Assembly (NCBI GenBank): GCA_934254835.1
Contig: CAKQMI010000002.1
Span: forward strand, 1-64,000
Direction of reading: 5' to 3'
Length of the DNA: 64,000 nt
Origin: an uncultured Clostridia bacterium
Lineage (GTDB): Bacteria; Bacillota; Clostridia; Christensenellales; CAG-917
Within the stretch, counting starts at the first letter, position 1. Each line of letters begins with the position of its first letter. The position numbers and the translations under genes are program-made. Positions 15,595 through 24,409 of this stretch are shown here, in pieces. The notes under the pieces are model-generated. The model did no database searches. It was not told where the DNA came from and saw nothing but the letters and a program-made list of their open reading frames with translations.

Positions 15595-16397
15595 ATGCTG
15601 ATTTTTTTGGCGTTTAGATAATACAAAAAACTGCCTTTATCAAAGAAAAAAACAAGTTTTTTTGCCGTTAATTGCTGTTTTTTGACACCGAATTTGTCGT
15701 TTATATCATCGCGACCGTACTTGCCGTCGCCCAAAATAAAGTGTCCGTGTGCGGAAAGTTGCGCGCGGATTTGGTGGGTTTTTCCGTTGTGGATAGTCAC
15801 CTCGACAAGCGTCGAATTTTTGTCGTATCCCACGACTTTGACGCTCGCCTCGACCGGCACCGCGCCCGCTCGTTTTTCCTGAAAAATCCTGACCTTGCCC
15901 TCTTTGGCGTTTTTCAAAAGTAAGTCGCGATAGACAACGTCGCTTGGGACTTTTCCGTAAACGCGCGCCTCGTAAACCTTTTCGATTTTTTCCGCCTTGA
16001 AGCCTTTTGAGATTTCCTCCGCCGATTTTTCGTTCAACGCAAAAATCAAAAGCCCGTCGGTGTTGGTGTCGAGGCGGTGGCAAAGTATCGCCGATTTTTC
16101 ATACTCTCTCAAGATACTTTCGGCGGAAATATCGCCCTCGCTTTTCAGCCCTTTCGGCTTATAGACGATAAGAATATTTTGGTCGCGATAGACTTCTTTG
16201 AGCCTCATATCCTTGGCATAGCACCTTATCGTCGCCCCGCTTTCGACAACGACGTCGTCGCCGACTTTCACGCCGTCCACGCGAATTTCCTTATCTTTGA
16301 TAAGTTTCAAAATCGCATTATAAGAAAACAGCGGATAATACTCCGCCGTAATTTTTGAAAGCCGTTGGGGTTTTCCGTTGTAAACGAACTCTTTCAT
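15591..16397 (-). CDS. RluA-family pseudouridine synthase
   Basis: The 268-residue protein has an N-terminal S4-like RNA-binding region (residues about 15-65) followed by the catalytic domain with HRLDTNTDGLLIFA, in which the Asp is the catalytic nucleophile, and the C-terminal KTHQIRAQLSAHGH motif. It therefore converts uridine to pseudouridine in RNA, most likely rRNA. A second, distinct RluA-family gene is at 44839, and that one matches RluD better, so the target of this one is unclear. Its start codon touches the nrdR stop, so it is probably translated as the last gene of the nrdR transcript. Confidence 0.88.
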   Translation of the reverse strand: MKEFVYNGKPQRLSKITAEYYPLFSYNAILKLIKDKEIRVDGVKVGDDVVVESGATIRCYAKDMRLKEVYRDQNILIVYKPKGLKSEGDISAESILREYEKSAILCHRLDTNTDGLLIFALNEKSAEEISKGFKAEKIEKVYEARVYGKVPSDVVYRDLLLKNAKEGKVRIFQEKRAGAVPVEASVKVVGYDKNSTLVEVTIHNGKTHQIRAQLSAHGHFILGDGKYGRDDINDKFGVKKQQLTAKKLVFFFDKGSFLYYLNAKKISI

Positions 16398-16894
16398 TAC
16401 TTTTTATCTTTGTTTTTTTTGCCGTCGGCTGTCAAGGTTTCTTTGAGTTGCACCAAACTTTCGATTTCGTTCAAAAGGGTGTTGATATCCTTGAACTGAC
16501 GGTGGACGCTTGCAAATCTGACGTAGGCGACCTCGTCGAGCGACTTCAACTCTTCCATGACCATATCGCCGATTTCCGCGCTTGTGATTTCCTGTTCGAG
16601 GCTGTTGTAAACCTGCTTTTGGACGTTGTTGATGACTTTATCGACGTCGTACATCGAAACGGGGCGTTTTTCGCACGCTTTCATAACGCCGGCGCGGATT
16701 TTGTTGACGTCGAAAGCCTGACGATTTCCGCTTTTTTTGACGACCATGACGGGGGTATATTCAACCGTTTCGTAGGTTGTAAAGCGTTTTCCGCAGTTGA
16801 CGCACTCTCTGCGACGTCTGATCGACGTGCCGTCCTCGTTCAATCTGCTGTCAACGACCTTGCTGTCCAAACAACCGCAGTACATACATTTCAT
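16397..16894 (-). CDS. nrdR: Transcriptional repressor NrdR
   Basis: The 165-residue repressor of ribonucleotide reductase genes has the N-terminal zinc ribbon (MKCMYCGCLDSKVVDSR ... CVNCGKRFTTYE, two CxxC pairs) and a C-terminal ATP-cone domain (VVKKSGNRQAFDVNKIRAGVMKAC...). The start at 16894 is chosen because GAGGTG stands four bases upstream. It lies between ylmC and an RluA-family gene, downstream of spoIIGA-sigE-sigG, an order common in Clostridia. The C-terminal tail is Lys-rich. Confidence 0.95.
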   Translation of the reverse strand: MKCMYCGCLDSKVVDSRLNEDGTSIRRRRECVNCGKRFTTYETVEYTPVMVVKKSGNRQAFDVNKIRAGVMKACEKRPVSMYDVDKVINNVQKQVYNSLEQEITSAEIGDMVMEELKSLDEVAYVRFASVHRQFKDINTLLNEIESLVQLKETLTADGKKNKDKK

Positions 16895-17007
16895 ATAACA
16901 CCTCAAACACAATGAATTGCCGAAACAATGAGTTCAACGTTACTATCATACAACATATTGTGGTCGAGGTCAAGTTTTTCAAACAATTTGGCGATTTTTG
17001 TTGATTT

Positions 17008-17304
17008 TTATCTTGCGGGAGGTGCGGATTCCTCGTCATCTTCCGCAAAAACTTTTGCGGTATTTTGCGAAAGTTCCACCAAAACCGCGTCGGTGCCGAT
17101 TTTGATGACGTTGCGCCACGGAATAAACAACGAGTCCCCCGACGTCAACCCTTTCAAAAACTTCGCGTTGCCCGGCACGATTATCCCGAACACCTGCCCG
17201 CGACAAGTAAAAGCGATGTCCACCGCCCTGCCGAGACTTCTGCCGTCGATGACGTTTATGACGTCCTTTTCCCTGATTTCGCAAAAAGTATATTCCTTTC
17301 CCAT
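17008..17304 (-). CDS. YlmC/YmxH-family PRC-barrel sporulation protein
   Basis: The 98-residue protein matches the YlmC/YmxH family: MGKEYTFCEIREKDVINVIDG followed by a PRC-barrel beta domain (GRAVDIAF ... GIIVPG) and IPWRNVIKIGTDAVLVEL. It usually sits just after sigG and is linked with sporulation, though its biochemical role is not established. The C-terminal tail is acidic. No strong ribosome site lies before the ATG. The 40-base gap from sigG contains CATAAGT just upstream of the start, which might be part of a forespore promoter, but this is uncertain. Confidence 0.85.
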   Translation of the reverse strand: MGKEYTFCEIREKDVINVIDGRSLGRAVDIAFTCRGQVFGIIVPGNAKFLKGLTSGDSLFIPWRNVIKIGTDAVLVELSQNTAKVFAEDDEESAPPAR

Positions 17305-17344
17305 AGGAAAAACTTATGCGCACCCCAATGAAATAATGCGGTTA

Positions 17345-18115
17345 TTACAAATATTTCCTTATCGTTTCGATCGCGCTTTTTTCAAGCCTCGACACCTGCG
17401 CCTGCGACACGTTGACCGCCTTTGAGATTTCCACCTGCGTTTTCCCCGCAAAGTAGCGAAGATACAGTATTTCCCGCTCTCTTTTCGACACTCTTTGCAC
17501 GGCGTCCGACAAGGCGATGTTTTCCGTCCACTTTTCGTCGGTGTTTTTCTCGTCGGCGAGTTGATCCATCAGCATAGTGGCGTCACCGTCCGAGTTCACG
17601 ACGGAATCGAAATAACTGACGGGTTCGGACACGGCGTCGAGCGCGCACGCGATTTCCGACACGGGCACGTCGATTTCTTTTGCGATTTCGGTCATACACG
17701 CGCTCATATCCGCGCCCGCATTACCCATACGCTCGCGCGCACTAAACGCGCGGTACGCGATGTCACGCTGACTGCGACTGACTTTTATCCCCGTGCTTTC
17801 CCGCTGAAACCGCCTGATTTCACCGATTATCATCGGCACGGCGTATGTCGAAAATCTGACGTTTTGCGACACGTCGAAGTTGTTGAGTGCTTTCAACAGT
17901 CCGACACACCCCACCTGAAACAAATCGTCCGCCTCTCCCCGACCGTTTGAAAACCTCTGTACGACCGACAACACCAGCCTGATATTTGCGTTGATAAATT
18001 CGTTTTTCATTTCCTCGTTGCCGTTTTTGATTTCCAAAAGGTATTTGCGCGACTCTTCCCCCGTGATTTTCGGCAGTGACGAGGTGTCCACGCCGATAAT
18101 TTCGATTCTTTTCAT
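17345..18115 (-). CDS. sigG: Forespore sigma factor SigG
   Basis: The 256-residue sigma factor directs late forespore transcription. The SigG-specific start MKRIEIIGVDTSSLPKIT, the region 2 sequence NIRLVLSVVQRFSNGRGEADDLFQVGCVGLLKAL, the FSTYAVPMIIGEIRRF motif and the C-terminal TQVEISKAVNVSQAQVSRLEKSAI identify it; SigF lacks this N-terminal block. AAAGGAGG seven bases upstream fixes the start at 18115. It directly follows sigE, as in Bacillus, with 41 bases between the sigE stop and this start. Confidence 0.96.
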   Translation of the reverse strand: MKRIEIIGVDTSSLPKITGEESRKYLLEIKNGNEEMKNEFINANIRLVLSVVQRFSNGRGEADDLFQVGCVGLLKALNNFDVSQNVRFSTYAVPMIIGEIRRFQRESTGIKVSRSQRDIAYRAFSARERMGNAGADMSACMTEIAKEIDVPVSEIACALDAVSEPVSYFDSVVNSDGDATMLMDQLADEKNTDEKWTENIALSDAVQRVSKREREILYLRYFAGKTQVEISKAVNVSQAQVSRLEKSAIETIRKYL

Positions 18116-18156
18116 AAAAAAACCTCCTTTGAGTATGTAAGAAGGTTTTTGATTTT

Positions 18157-18870
18157 TCACACGAGTTTGCTGATTTCCTTTTTGAGTTTTCCGACGATTT
18201 TCTTTTCCAGGCGCGATATGTACGACTGCGATATTCCCATTTCGAGCGCGATTTCTTTTTGAGTTTTCTCCTCTTCGCCGAAAAGTCCGAAGCGCATTTT
18301 CAGTATTTTCTTTTCTCGCTCGCCGAGGCGGGCAAAACTTTCGGCAAGAATTTCTCTTTCCGCCCCGCTCTCGACGTCCTTATAAATCACGTCGCTGTCG
18401 GTGCCCAAGACGTCGGACAACAGCAATACGTTGCCCTCCCAATCGACGTTCAACGGCTCGTCAAAGGATATTTCGGCTTTTTGTCGCACCGTCTTTCTAA
18501 GGTGCATCAATATTTCGTTTTCTATGCATCGGCTGGCGTAGGTTGCAAGTTTGATTTGCTTTGTAAAGTCGAAACTGTTGACGGCTTTTATCAGCCCTAT
18601 CGTGCCGACGGAAATAAGATCTTCCATATCGATGCCGGTGTTTTCAAAGCGTTTGGCGATATATACGACCAGACGCAAGTTCCTTTCGATGAGTTCGTTT
18701 TTGGCATTGACGTCGCCGTCGTTCAATCGTTTGACGACTTCCTGCTCTTCCTCGGGCGTCAACGGAGCGGGCAACGCCTCGCCTCCGCAAAGATAGTCCA
18801 CCGTGTCGTAGGACGCGGATAAATCGAAAAATCGCATCACCCAACCGATAAGTTGCTTAAACTTTTTCAT
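18157..18870 (-). CDS. sigE: Mother-cell sigma factor SigE (pro-form)
   Basis: The 237-residue sigma factor directs early mother-cell transcription. The first 25 or so residues, with a basic start and [12 protein letters not shown], are the pro-sequence that SpoIIGA removes. Core motifs are [64 protein letters not shown] and [24 protein letters not shown], all typical of SigE. It overlaps the 3' end of spoIIGA by 14 bases, so sigma factor and processing protease are co-translated. Confidence 0.97.
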   Translation of the reverse strand: MKKFKQLIGWVMRFFDLSASYDTVDYLCGGEALPAPLTPEEEQEVVKRLNDGDVNAKNELIERNLRLVVYIAKRFENTGIDMEDLISVGTIGLIKAVNSFDFTKQIKLATYASRCIENEILMHLRKTVRQKAEISFDEPLNVDWEGNVLLLSDVLGTDSDVIYKDVESGAEREILAESFARLGEREKKILKMRFGLFGEEEKTQKEIALEMGISQSYISRLEKKIVGKLKKEISKLV

Positions 18871-19654
18871 ATTTCCCCCTTAACGCATTCGCATTGTAGA
18901 TGAGTTGGCACCCGTCGAAATTCGTGTCGGCAATAGCGACGGGAACTTTTTCATATGCACGCGCGCCGTCGCTTGTGCGCATTATGAGCGCGTCCGCAAT
19001 GAACACGGGACACGACCGCACCGAATGAACGGTCTTTACGTCTATGTATCTTTCGACTTTGTCGCGGTATTTTTTGCCGACGTCCGAGGACAATATCACC
19101 ACGCCTTTTCCGCTGACGCTGTCGATAAGTCCGTTGCCCGTATCGTTGAAACATTTGACGATTTCGCGTTTGCCGTCCACGACAACCTCGCAGGATACCG
19201 CCTCAAAGCCCGAAATTCGGCGTCTGACGGCAAAATTACCCATTTGCCATAAGAATACCCATAAAAAGGCTAAACCACCGATTACAGCCCATTTTACGCC
19301 TCCGCGCGTCGGATACGCGAGCATGCGCCCGTGCGAAACGCCGATTCCCAAAAATGCGACCGCCGTCCCGCCCGCCAAAAACGATATCGCCGAAAAGGTC
19401 ATAAGATACAAAAAGTAGCCTTTCACGCTTTTGTGTTTGAGCGCAAATATCGTCGTGGCTATGAGGGTTGCGATTTTGTATGCCCACGTCGCTCTTTTCA
19501 CAAACGGCAGGCACACCGCAAACGTCGCGCCGACAACCGCCGACAAAACCGTGCGAAACTTGCTTTTGTCAAGTTTCAGTATCGTCGCGCTCAAGGTCAG
19601 TATCACGCCGTTTATCAAAAAGTTTACAATCGCAACTTCCTCAATATAAACCAC
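18857..19654 (-). CDS. spoIIGA: Sporulation protease SpoIIGA (pro-SigE processing)
   Basis: The protein is about 265 residues: five predicted membrane helices to about residue 150, then a cytoplasmic aspartic protease-like domain with [17 protein letters not shown], matching the family DTGN motif. It cleaves pro-SigE in the mother-cell septal membrane. The start is uncertain. GTG at 19654 gives the family-like N-terminus [15 protein letters not shown], but no clear ribosome site is visible; an ATG at 19672 is also in frame. It is followed by sigE with a 14-base overlap. A Spo0A-box-like TTCGACA lies about 45 bases upstream. Confidence 0.92.
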   Translation of the reverse strand: MVYIEEVAIVNFLINGVILTLSATILKLDKSKFRTVLSAVVGATFAVCLPFVKRATWAYKIATLIATTIFALKHKSVKGYFLYLMTFSAISFLAGGTAVAFLGIGVSHGRMLAYPTRGGVKWAVIGGLAFLWVFLWQMGNFAVRRRISGFEAVSCEVVVDGKREIVKCFNDTGNGLIDSVSGKGVVILSSDVGKKYRDKVERYIDVKTVHSVRSCPVFIADALIMRTSDGARAYEKVPVAIADTNFDGCQLIYNANALRGKYEKV

Positions 19655-19697
19655 GCCGTCATTGTGGCACAAGTCGCTGTCGCATACATTCCGATTG

Positions 19698-19816
19698 TGT
19701 CGAATTTTTTATACATTTTAATGAATATTTATACATTTTGTATGAAAAAAATATGCATAAATCTTCTGCAACCCCGATGAATACAGGGTTTGCGCCGTTA
19801 TGCATTTATACATTTT
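19698..19816 (-). promoter_or_regulatory. spoIIGA upstream control region: 0A-like box and 12-bp repeats
   Basis: TGTCGAA (19698-19704; TTCGACA on the minus strand) matches the Spo0A box. The 12-mer TTTATACATTTT occurs at 19708-19719, 19728-19739 and 19805-19816, the first two exactly 20 bases apart. On the minus strand each repeat carries TATAAA. The arrangement suggests a regulated promoter for spoIIGA-sigE, as expected from Bacillus. Confidence 0.45.
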
Positions 19817-20173
19817 GCCCGAAAAACCGAAAAGCAAAAAGCATTTTTTATAAAAACTAACGATTCGTTTTACAAGGTTTCCCTTCCCCTGAGATTACCT
19901 ACGGCAGTGATATGCCCAAGGCGTTAGATTGCTTGCGCAGTGATATTTGCCCTTTGGGCAAGTTGCGGATACTATAATTATCATTCCGAGCGAAGCGTGG
20001 GAATCCCCTGGGAAGGTACCAAATCATACTGACGTTTATGTGGTTTCGTTCCCACGAGATTCTCACGGCATCGTAGACGATGCCTCAGAATGACAGAAGT
20101 GAGAGGAATGTCACACAACGCTCGCAATGACAAATAAAAACCCGCACTACCCTAAATTCTATAAAAAAACTAT
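19817..20173. repeat. Intergenic repeats between spoIIGA and ftsZ
   Basis: Mini-hairpins with GTGATAT/AAGTT linkers (19895-19975) are followed by a diverged copy of the repeat with GAGATTCTCACGGCATCG and CTCGCAATGACA (20041-20135). No coding frame is supported. Confidence 0.6.
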
Positions 20174-20310
20174 GTCAGCCAAGAATAATGCAAACAAAGA
20201 TAAAACTCCGAGAGTTTTGATGATTTTTGAAAAAGACGAACGCGGTTGTTTTTGTACAAAAGCGAGCATTTTTGAAATATTAAACTTTCTAAATCGGTGG
20301 TAATTTATAA
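20174..20310. repeat. Diverged copy of the GCCTGCC palindromic element
   Basis: AATAATGCAAACAAAGATAA and GATGATTTTTGAAAAAG align with the element at 23398-23557, including the internal order of blocks. The right end is diverged, so the boundary is approximate. Confidence 0.6.
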
Positions 20311-20373
20311 ATTTTCTACTATCCTAAAACGGCAAAATAACTCTTAAATAAAACAACAAAACTAACTCTCTAA

Positions 20374-20501
20374 TAAAACGGCGAGAATTTGATGGATTTT
20401 TGACGTTTCTTACGGGGTTCTGAAAATCCTAGTGTACTAAGTGTACACGGATTTTCAGGTTCTCGGAAAAACTCAAAAAGGCGCAAATTATCGCCGTTTT
20501 A
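20374..20501. mobile_element. MITE-like palindromic element, 128 bp
   Basis: Perfect 11-bp terminal inverted repeats TAAAACGGCGA and TCGCCGTTTTA bound the element. The centre is a second palindrome: CTGAAAATCC / GGATTTTCAG around GTGTAC and GTACAC. Nothing is encoded. It is the best-preserved copy of the family seen also at 3790-3940 and 54541-54688. Confidence 0.75.
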
Positions 20502-20804
20502 CAAAAAATCGGGGAGTCAATGCGCCTGCTCACAACGCCAACTCCCCGAAAAGAATCAGTAAATGTTTTTCAAAATGACCGCGATTATTTGTCAAAAATT
20601 CGACCTGCCCCACCCGCACACGCTACGATACGCAACGTTTGCACGCAAGGACTTTTGTCGCGCGACGCAAAATACGCCACAGGACAAATTATCGGTGTGT
20701 TATCCTGCCCGAGGAAACGCTCGGGCAAGATTAAATTTTATACTTTCCCCGCGATTTGCGGGACGCGCCGTCCGACAGCGTCGGTTTTGCGCGATATGTC
20801 GAGA

Positions 20805-22007
20805 TTAGTTGGAACGAGAACGAATCATGCGAAGGAATTCGGGGATATCTTTGTCGCCCGTATCCATACGACTGCTGTTCACTTCCCCACTGCGGGCGCC
20901 AGCCATGACGGGTTCACGCGCGGGAGCGGGAGCGGGCTCGGCATTGATTTCGGCACGAATGGAGTTGAGTTGTTCTTCTTTCTTATTTTCTTCGACGGTT
21001 GCTTGGAAAGCGTTGGCGTCAAAGAGTTTCGCACCCATATCGAACTCGGGAGTGCGTTGAGTGTGACCGTTGAAGCCGGTTGCGATGATGGTAACGACGA
21101 CTTTGTCGCCAAGTTCTTCGTCAACGCCTGCGCCGAAGATGATATTTGCACCGCCGTCCACAACGTCCTGAACGAGTTTGGACGCTTCGGCAACTTCGGA
21201 CAACGAAATATCCAAGCCACCGGTCACGTTGATGATGACGCCGGTTGCGCCTTCGATATCAGTTTCGAGCAACGGAGATTGTACAGCCTGACGGACTGCT
21301 TCGAGAGTACGGTTTTCGCCCTCTCCGCAACCGATACCCATGTGGGCAAGACCTTTGTCGGACATAACCGTGCGAACGTCGTTGAAGTCCAAGTTGATGA
21401 GAGCGGGGTTGACGATAAGGTCGGAAATGCCCTGAATACCTTGACGGAGTACGTCGTCGGCAACCTGGAACGCTTTTACGATAGGCGTGCCCTTGGGAAC
21501 AACGCTCAAAAGTTTCTCGTTGGGGATAATAACGAGAGTATCGACGTATTGACGGAGGTTTTCAATGCCAGCTTCGGCGTTCTCCATACGTTTTTTACCT
21601 TCGAAATTGAAAGGTTTCGTCACGACAGCGACGGTGAGGATACCCATTTCACGAGCGAGGCTTGCCACGACGGGAGCAGCACCCGTGCCCGTTCCGCCAC
21701 CCATACCTGCGGTGATGAAAACGAGGTCGTTGTCTTGCAAAACTTCTTTGATTTGATCGATGCTTTCTTGTGCAGCCTTTTCGCCGATTGAGGGATCCGC
21801 GCCTGCGCCAAGACCTTTGGTAAGTTCTGCGCCGAGTTGGATTTTCAATTCCGCCTTACTGCGAATGAGGGCTTGATAGTCGGTATTCATAGCGACGAAT
21901 TCCGCGCTTTTGATACCTGCGTCAATCATTCTGTCAACAGCGTTGTTTCCTCCGCCGCCAACACCTATAACACGAATACGAGCAACATTTACCGGTGAAC
22001 CATACAT
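20805..22007 (-). CDS. ftsZ: Cell division GTPase FtsZ
   Basis: The 400-residue tubulin homologue forms the Z-ring. It has [14 protein letters not shown] near the start, the GTP signature [10 protein letters not shown] (about residues 105-114), the T7 loop NLDFNDV, and a C-terminal peptide [13 protein letters not shown], the site bound by FtsA and SepF, both of which are in this window. Length is normal. It lies seven bases after ftsA. The antisense strand is open for a long way but shows no ribosome site or family similarity. Confidence 0.99.
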   Translation of the reverse strand: MYGSPVNVARIRVIGVGGGGNNAVDRMIDAGIKSAEFVAMNTDYQALIRSKAELKIQLGAELTKGLGAGADPSIGEKAAQESIDQIKEVLQDNDLVFITAGMGGGTGTGAAPVVASLAREMGILTVAVVTKPFNFEGKKRMENAEAGIENLRQYVDTLVIIPNEKLLSVVPKGTPIVKAFQVADDVLRQGIQGISDLIVNPALINLDFNDVRTVMSDKGLAHMGIGCGEGENRTLEAVRQAVQSPLLETDIEGATGVIINVTGGLDISLSEVAEASKLVQDVVDGGANIIFGAGVDEELGDKVVVTIIATGFNGHTQRTPEFDMGAKLFDANAFQATVEENKKEEQLNSIRAEINAEPAPAPAREPVMAGARSGEVNSSRMDTGDKDIPEFLRMIRSRSN

Positions 22008-22013
22008 AATTAA

Positions 22014-23195
22014 CTATCCTCCTATTTTGGATAAAAGATTTTGTAGTATTTTATTTAACCCCGTGAGTTCCTGAGCGTTTAAGTCGGAAGCGACGTCAAG
22101 CAATGAAATCGTTGACGAAAACTTCGGCTTATTGTAGCAAGGAACGTCGGGAGCAATAATTTCAATGGGTTTTTTAAGGACTTGCGACATATATTCTTTT
22201 GCACCGCGTATCGTTGTGATGCCGTTGCCCGTCAGATAAATCGGACAATGTGCGTTGCACTCGAACCCCGACTGCGCGATACTTTCCGAGATAAACTCGG
22301 CAATAGTGTCAAGCCTGCTTTTTGCAATTTCGTTGACGTCCAGCGCCGAAAAACGATATTTCCCGTTTTCGCCCGCCGAATAATAACTTGTCTCATCGTA
22401 AGCCAACGAAAGATCGATTTTGTCTTTCACTTCCTCGGCGGCAGAGAACGGAACCTCGAACATCATCGCAATATCGCTTGCAACGTGCCCCCCGCCAAGT
22501 GAGAACGAAGTAAGACTGACAAGACCGTCGCCCTGCGCGACTGCCACGCTGGACGTAATATATCCGACGTCCGCGATAAGTTGACGGCGGTAACGCTTGT
22601 CCTCTGAAAGCAACGACATACTTTCCGCCCATATCGACGAAACGTATTCAACCTCTTTCAATCGCAATTCCTTTGCAATATCTTCAAACAATGAAGTAAA
22701 CGACCTTTCGCAAAGAACGTACGACACAAGACCGGTGATTTTGTAAGCGTCCATACCGCGCGGTTCGATAATGCGTCTTGTCTTATCGTCCAAGGTGTAA
22801 TAGACGGCAAAATTTCCGATGGTCGTATAGCGAGAGTGATTTTTGTAAGTATCGCCCTGCTCGAACAGTTCGGTAATGTCGGCGTCGGTGATGCGTTGTG
22901 CGCGTCCGCGCGCAAGAACGACTTCCTTCACCACGATTGCGATAAACTCCGACGGGACGCCGATGTACAACTTCCTGACCTTTATTCCGCTTTCCGCCTC
23001 GGCAACGCGAAGTGCCTTGGAAACAGCGGACTTCAAATCCAAAACGTTGAACCACTTCCCGCCCGAAAAACCGCTGTAATAGCACGAGCCGAAACCTTTG
23101 ACGTTGAAAACGCCCTTCAAGGTCTTGCTTCCGATCATAACGGATATTTTCTTCGAGCCGATGTCCAGCACGGCGACGTCGTTGAGTTTTGCCAT
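22014..23195 (-). CDS. ftsA: FtsA-like cell division protein
   Basis: The 393-residue protein has the actin-like FtsA fold: AVLDIGSKKISVMIGSK (phosphate 1), the 1C domain around FIAIVVKEVVLARG, and a C-terminal helix that would serve as membrane anchor (LNKILQNLLSKIG). Two nucleotide-site motifs deviate: DxGGGTT reads DVGYITSS and LTGGGS reads LTGNGI. It would tether FtsZ to the membrane. ftsZ follows seven bases downstream. It has its own promoter at 23225-23253 and is separated from ftsQ by a terminator, so ftsA-ftsZ form a two-gene unit. Confidence 0.9.
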   Translation of the reverse strand: MAKLNDVAVLDIGSKKISVMIGSKTLKGVFNVKGFGSCYYSGFSGGKWFNVLDLKSAVSKALRVAEAESGIKVRKLYIGVPSEFIAIVVKEVVLARGRAQRITDADITELFEQGDTYKNHSRYTTIGNFAVYYTLDDKTRRIIEPRGMDAYKITGLVSYVLCERSFTSLFEDIAKELRLKEVEYVSSIWAESMSLLSEDKRYRRQLIADVGYITSSVAVAQGDGLVSLTSFSLGGGHVASDIAMMFEVPFSAAEEVKDKIDLSLAYDETSYYSAGENGKYRFSALDVNEIAKSRLDTIAEFISESIAQSGFECNAHCPIYLTGNGITTIRGAKEYMSQVLKKPIEIIAPDVPCYNKPKFSSTISLLDVASDLNAQELTGLNKILQNLLSKIGG

Positions 23196-23224
23196 TGTTA
23201 CTCCAAATAGTTGTAGATATATTT

Positions 23225-23253
23225 ATTATAACGTGCGTATGCGTGCGCGTCAA
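23225..23253 (-). promoter_or_regulatory. ftsA-ftsZ promoter with alternating Y-R spacer
   Basis: TTGACG (23248-23253) and TATAAT (23225-23230) are 17 bases apart on the minus strand. Every base of the spacer (CGCACGCATACGCACGT) alternates pyrimidine-purine. GGAG precedes the ATG. Confidence 0.75.
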
Positions 23254-23282
23254 GTATTTTACTAAACTTTTTATATATAGTT

Positions 23283-23352
23283 ATCGCGTGTGCGCATATA
23301 TTTGAGCGCATTATGCGTGCATATACGCATATATGTGCGCCCGCGTGCGCAA
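23283..23352. other. Alternating purine-pyrimidine (Z-DNA-prone) tract
   Basis: 23285-23301 and 23312-23340 are perfectly alternating purine-pyrimidine runs of 17 and 29 bases, and 23342-23351 continues the pattern. They lie just upstream of the ftsA promoter. With the promoter spacer, these runs fill much of the 120 bases between 23231 and 23351. Confidence 0.7.
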
Positions 23353-23397
23353 ATCCCGCGATTTGTAAACTCAAAAATCTCTTATTTCGAACGGTAT

Positions 23398-23557
23398 GCC
23401 TGCCAAAAATAATGCGCACACAGATAAAACCCCGAGATTTTTGATGATTTTTGAAAAAGGCGAGCGCAGTTGTACTTTAGTTGTACTACAAACGAGCATT
23501 TTTTGAAAAGCACGGAAATATCGAGGTTTTTCAAAGTTCGTATTGTTTTCGGCAGGC
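23398..23557. mobile_element. Palindromic element with GCCTGCC ends
   Basis: The ends GCCTGCCAAAAATAATGCG and its complement (16 of 19 matching) bound a 160-bp segment that is itself largely an imperfect palindrome centred on TTGTAC/GTACTACAA. A diverged copy is at 20174-20310. It encodes nothing. It lies directly downstream of the ftsQ terminator. Confidence 0.65.
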
Positions 23558-23560
23558 AAT

Positions 23561-23590
23561 AAAAAAACGCAGGCATTTCATTTGCCTGCG
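23561..23590 (-). terminator. Terminator after ftsQ
   Basis: CGCAGGCA and TGCCTGCG (23568-23575, 23583-23590) form a stem followed by seven Ts on the minus strand, 16 bases past the ftsQ stop. It ends the dcw transcript before ftsA. Confidence 0.85.
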
Positions 23591-23605
23591 CTGAAATTTC
23601 GGATT

Positions 23606-24409
23606 TTAATAAACTCGCTCTCCCACGAACTCCTTATTGTCGATGTCGTATCTTGCGATGTATTTATCCGTCCTTTGCTCACTGCCCTCGGGGAAACTGA
23701 CGTACCACTTGTATGCAAGAGGCACTCTTTCGCTGATTTGTTCGGTGGTGAGATTTCCTCCGAGTTTTATGACGACTCCGCTTCTCGTGTGCAAATCGAT
23801 TTGTCCCTCGGACAGTCGCACCGACTTGATGAACGCAATAAACTGCTTGGGCGTAAGACCTTCGTTGTAAAACCCGCTCGCCACGTTTTGGAGATAATAA
23901 ACGGAATTGCCGAATTCGACGGGCAACGTCCTGCCGATTTCGATGGTGTACTTTCCGACAAGCTCGAACCCGTCCACGAATACGAAGTTTTGGTCGGTCG
24001 GCTTTTCATCGAAGAATTCAAGAGCGACCATATCGCCGTCAACCGCAACGTACTTTGCAATTTCCGACGTCGTCTGGCGATACTTGATGAGATAAACCGC
24101 CACCCTCTTTGAAACGTGAATGACGATACGGTTGGGAAAAATTCTTTCGATATTGACGACTCGGACGTCGGGAATTTCAGACGCAATGTTTTTTATCATG
24201 CGACTTTCGCTGACGCCGAAGATGTTTTTTCCTTTTTTGAGCCTCGATGCGGTGATTATCCTTTCCGCTTCGCCCTCCTCCGCCTGAATCGAACTTTCCG
24301 TATCGAAATCGACGGTGATGGTTTTCACCTTGAACAGAAAACCGTTGAGGAGTGCGATCGTCGCAATCAGAACAAGCCCCACGATCAGCACAATGTGTTT
24401 TTTAGTCAT
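23606..24409 (-). CDS. ftsQ: Cell division protein FtsQ/DivIB
   Basis: The 267-residue bitopic protein has a short cytoplasmic start, one membrane helix (HIVLIVGLVLIATIALLNGFLF) and an extracytoplasmic POTRA domain beginning VKTITVDF, then the FtsQ beta domain (RIFPNRIVIHVSKRVAVYLI). It links early and late divisome proteins. The ATG at 24409 overlaps the murA stop (ATGACTAA). A start at 24493 would add 28 charged residues encoded inside murA and cannot be excluded. It is the last gene before a terminator. Confidence 0.92.
   Translation of the reverse strand: MTKKHIVLIVGLVLIATIALLNGFLFKVKTITVDFDTESSIQAEEGEAERIITASRLKKGKNIFGVSESRMIKNIASEIPDVRVVNIERIFPNRIVIHVSKRVAVYLIKYRQTTSEIAKYVAVDGDMVALEFFDEKPTDQNFVFVDGFELVGKYTIEIGRTLPVEFGNSVYYLQNVASGFYNEGLTPKQFIAFIKSVRLSEGQIDLHTRSGVVIKLGGNLTTEQISERVPLAYKWYVSFPEGSEQRTDKYIARYDIDNKEFVGERVY

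Noticed and set aside
17305..17345. Forespore-type promoter before ylmC
   Set aside because: CATAAGT and an upstream GCATT are suggestive, but the spacing and match are too weak to list.
20700..20735. Terminator after ftsZ
   Set aside because: GCCCGAG and CTCGGGC form a stem, but no T-run follows on the minus strand and it lies 75 bases or more past the gene, so it was not listed.
20520..21791. Long open frame antisense to ftsZ (423 codons)
   Set aside because: It mirrors the codon structure of ftsZ, has no ribosome site or recognisable family, and runs on into the repeat-rich gap.
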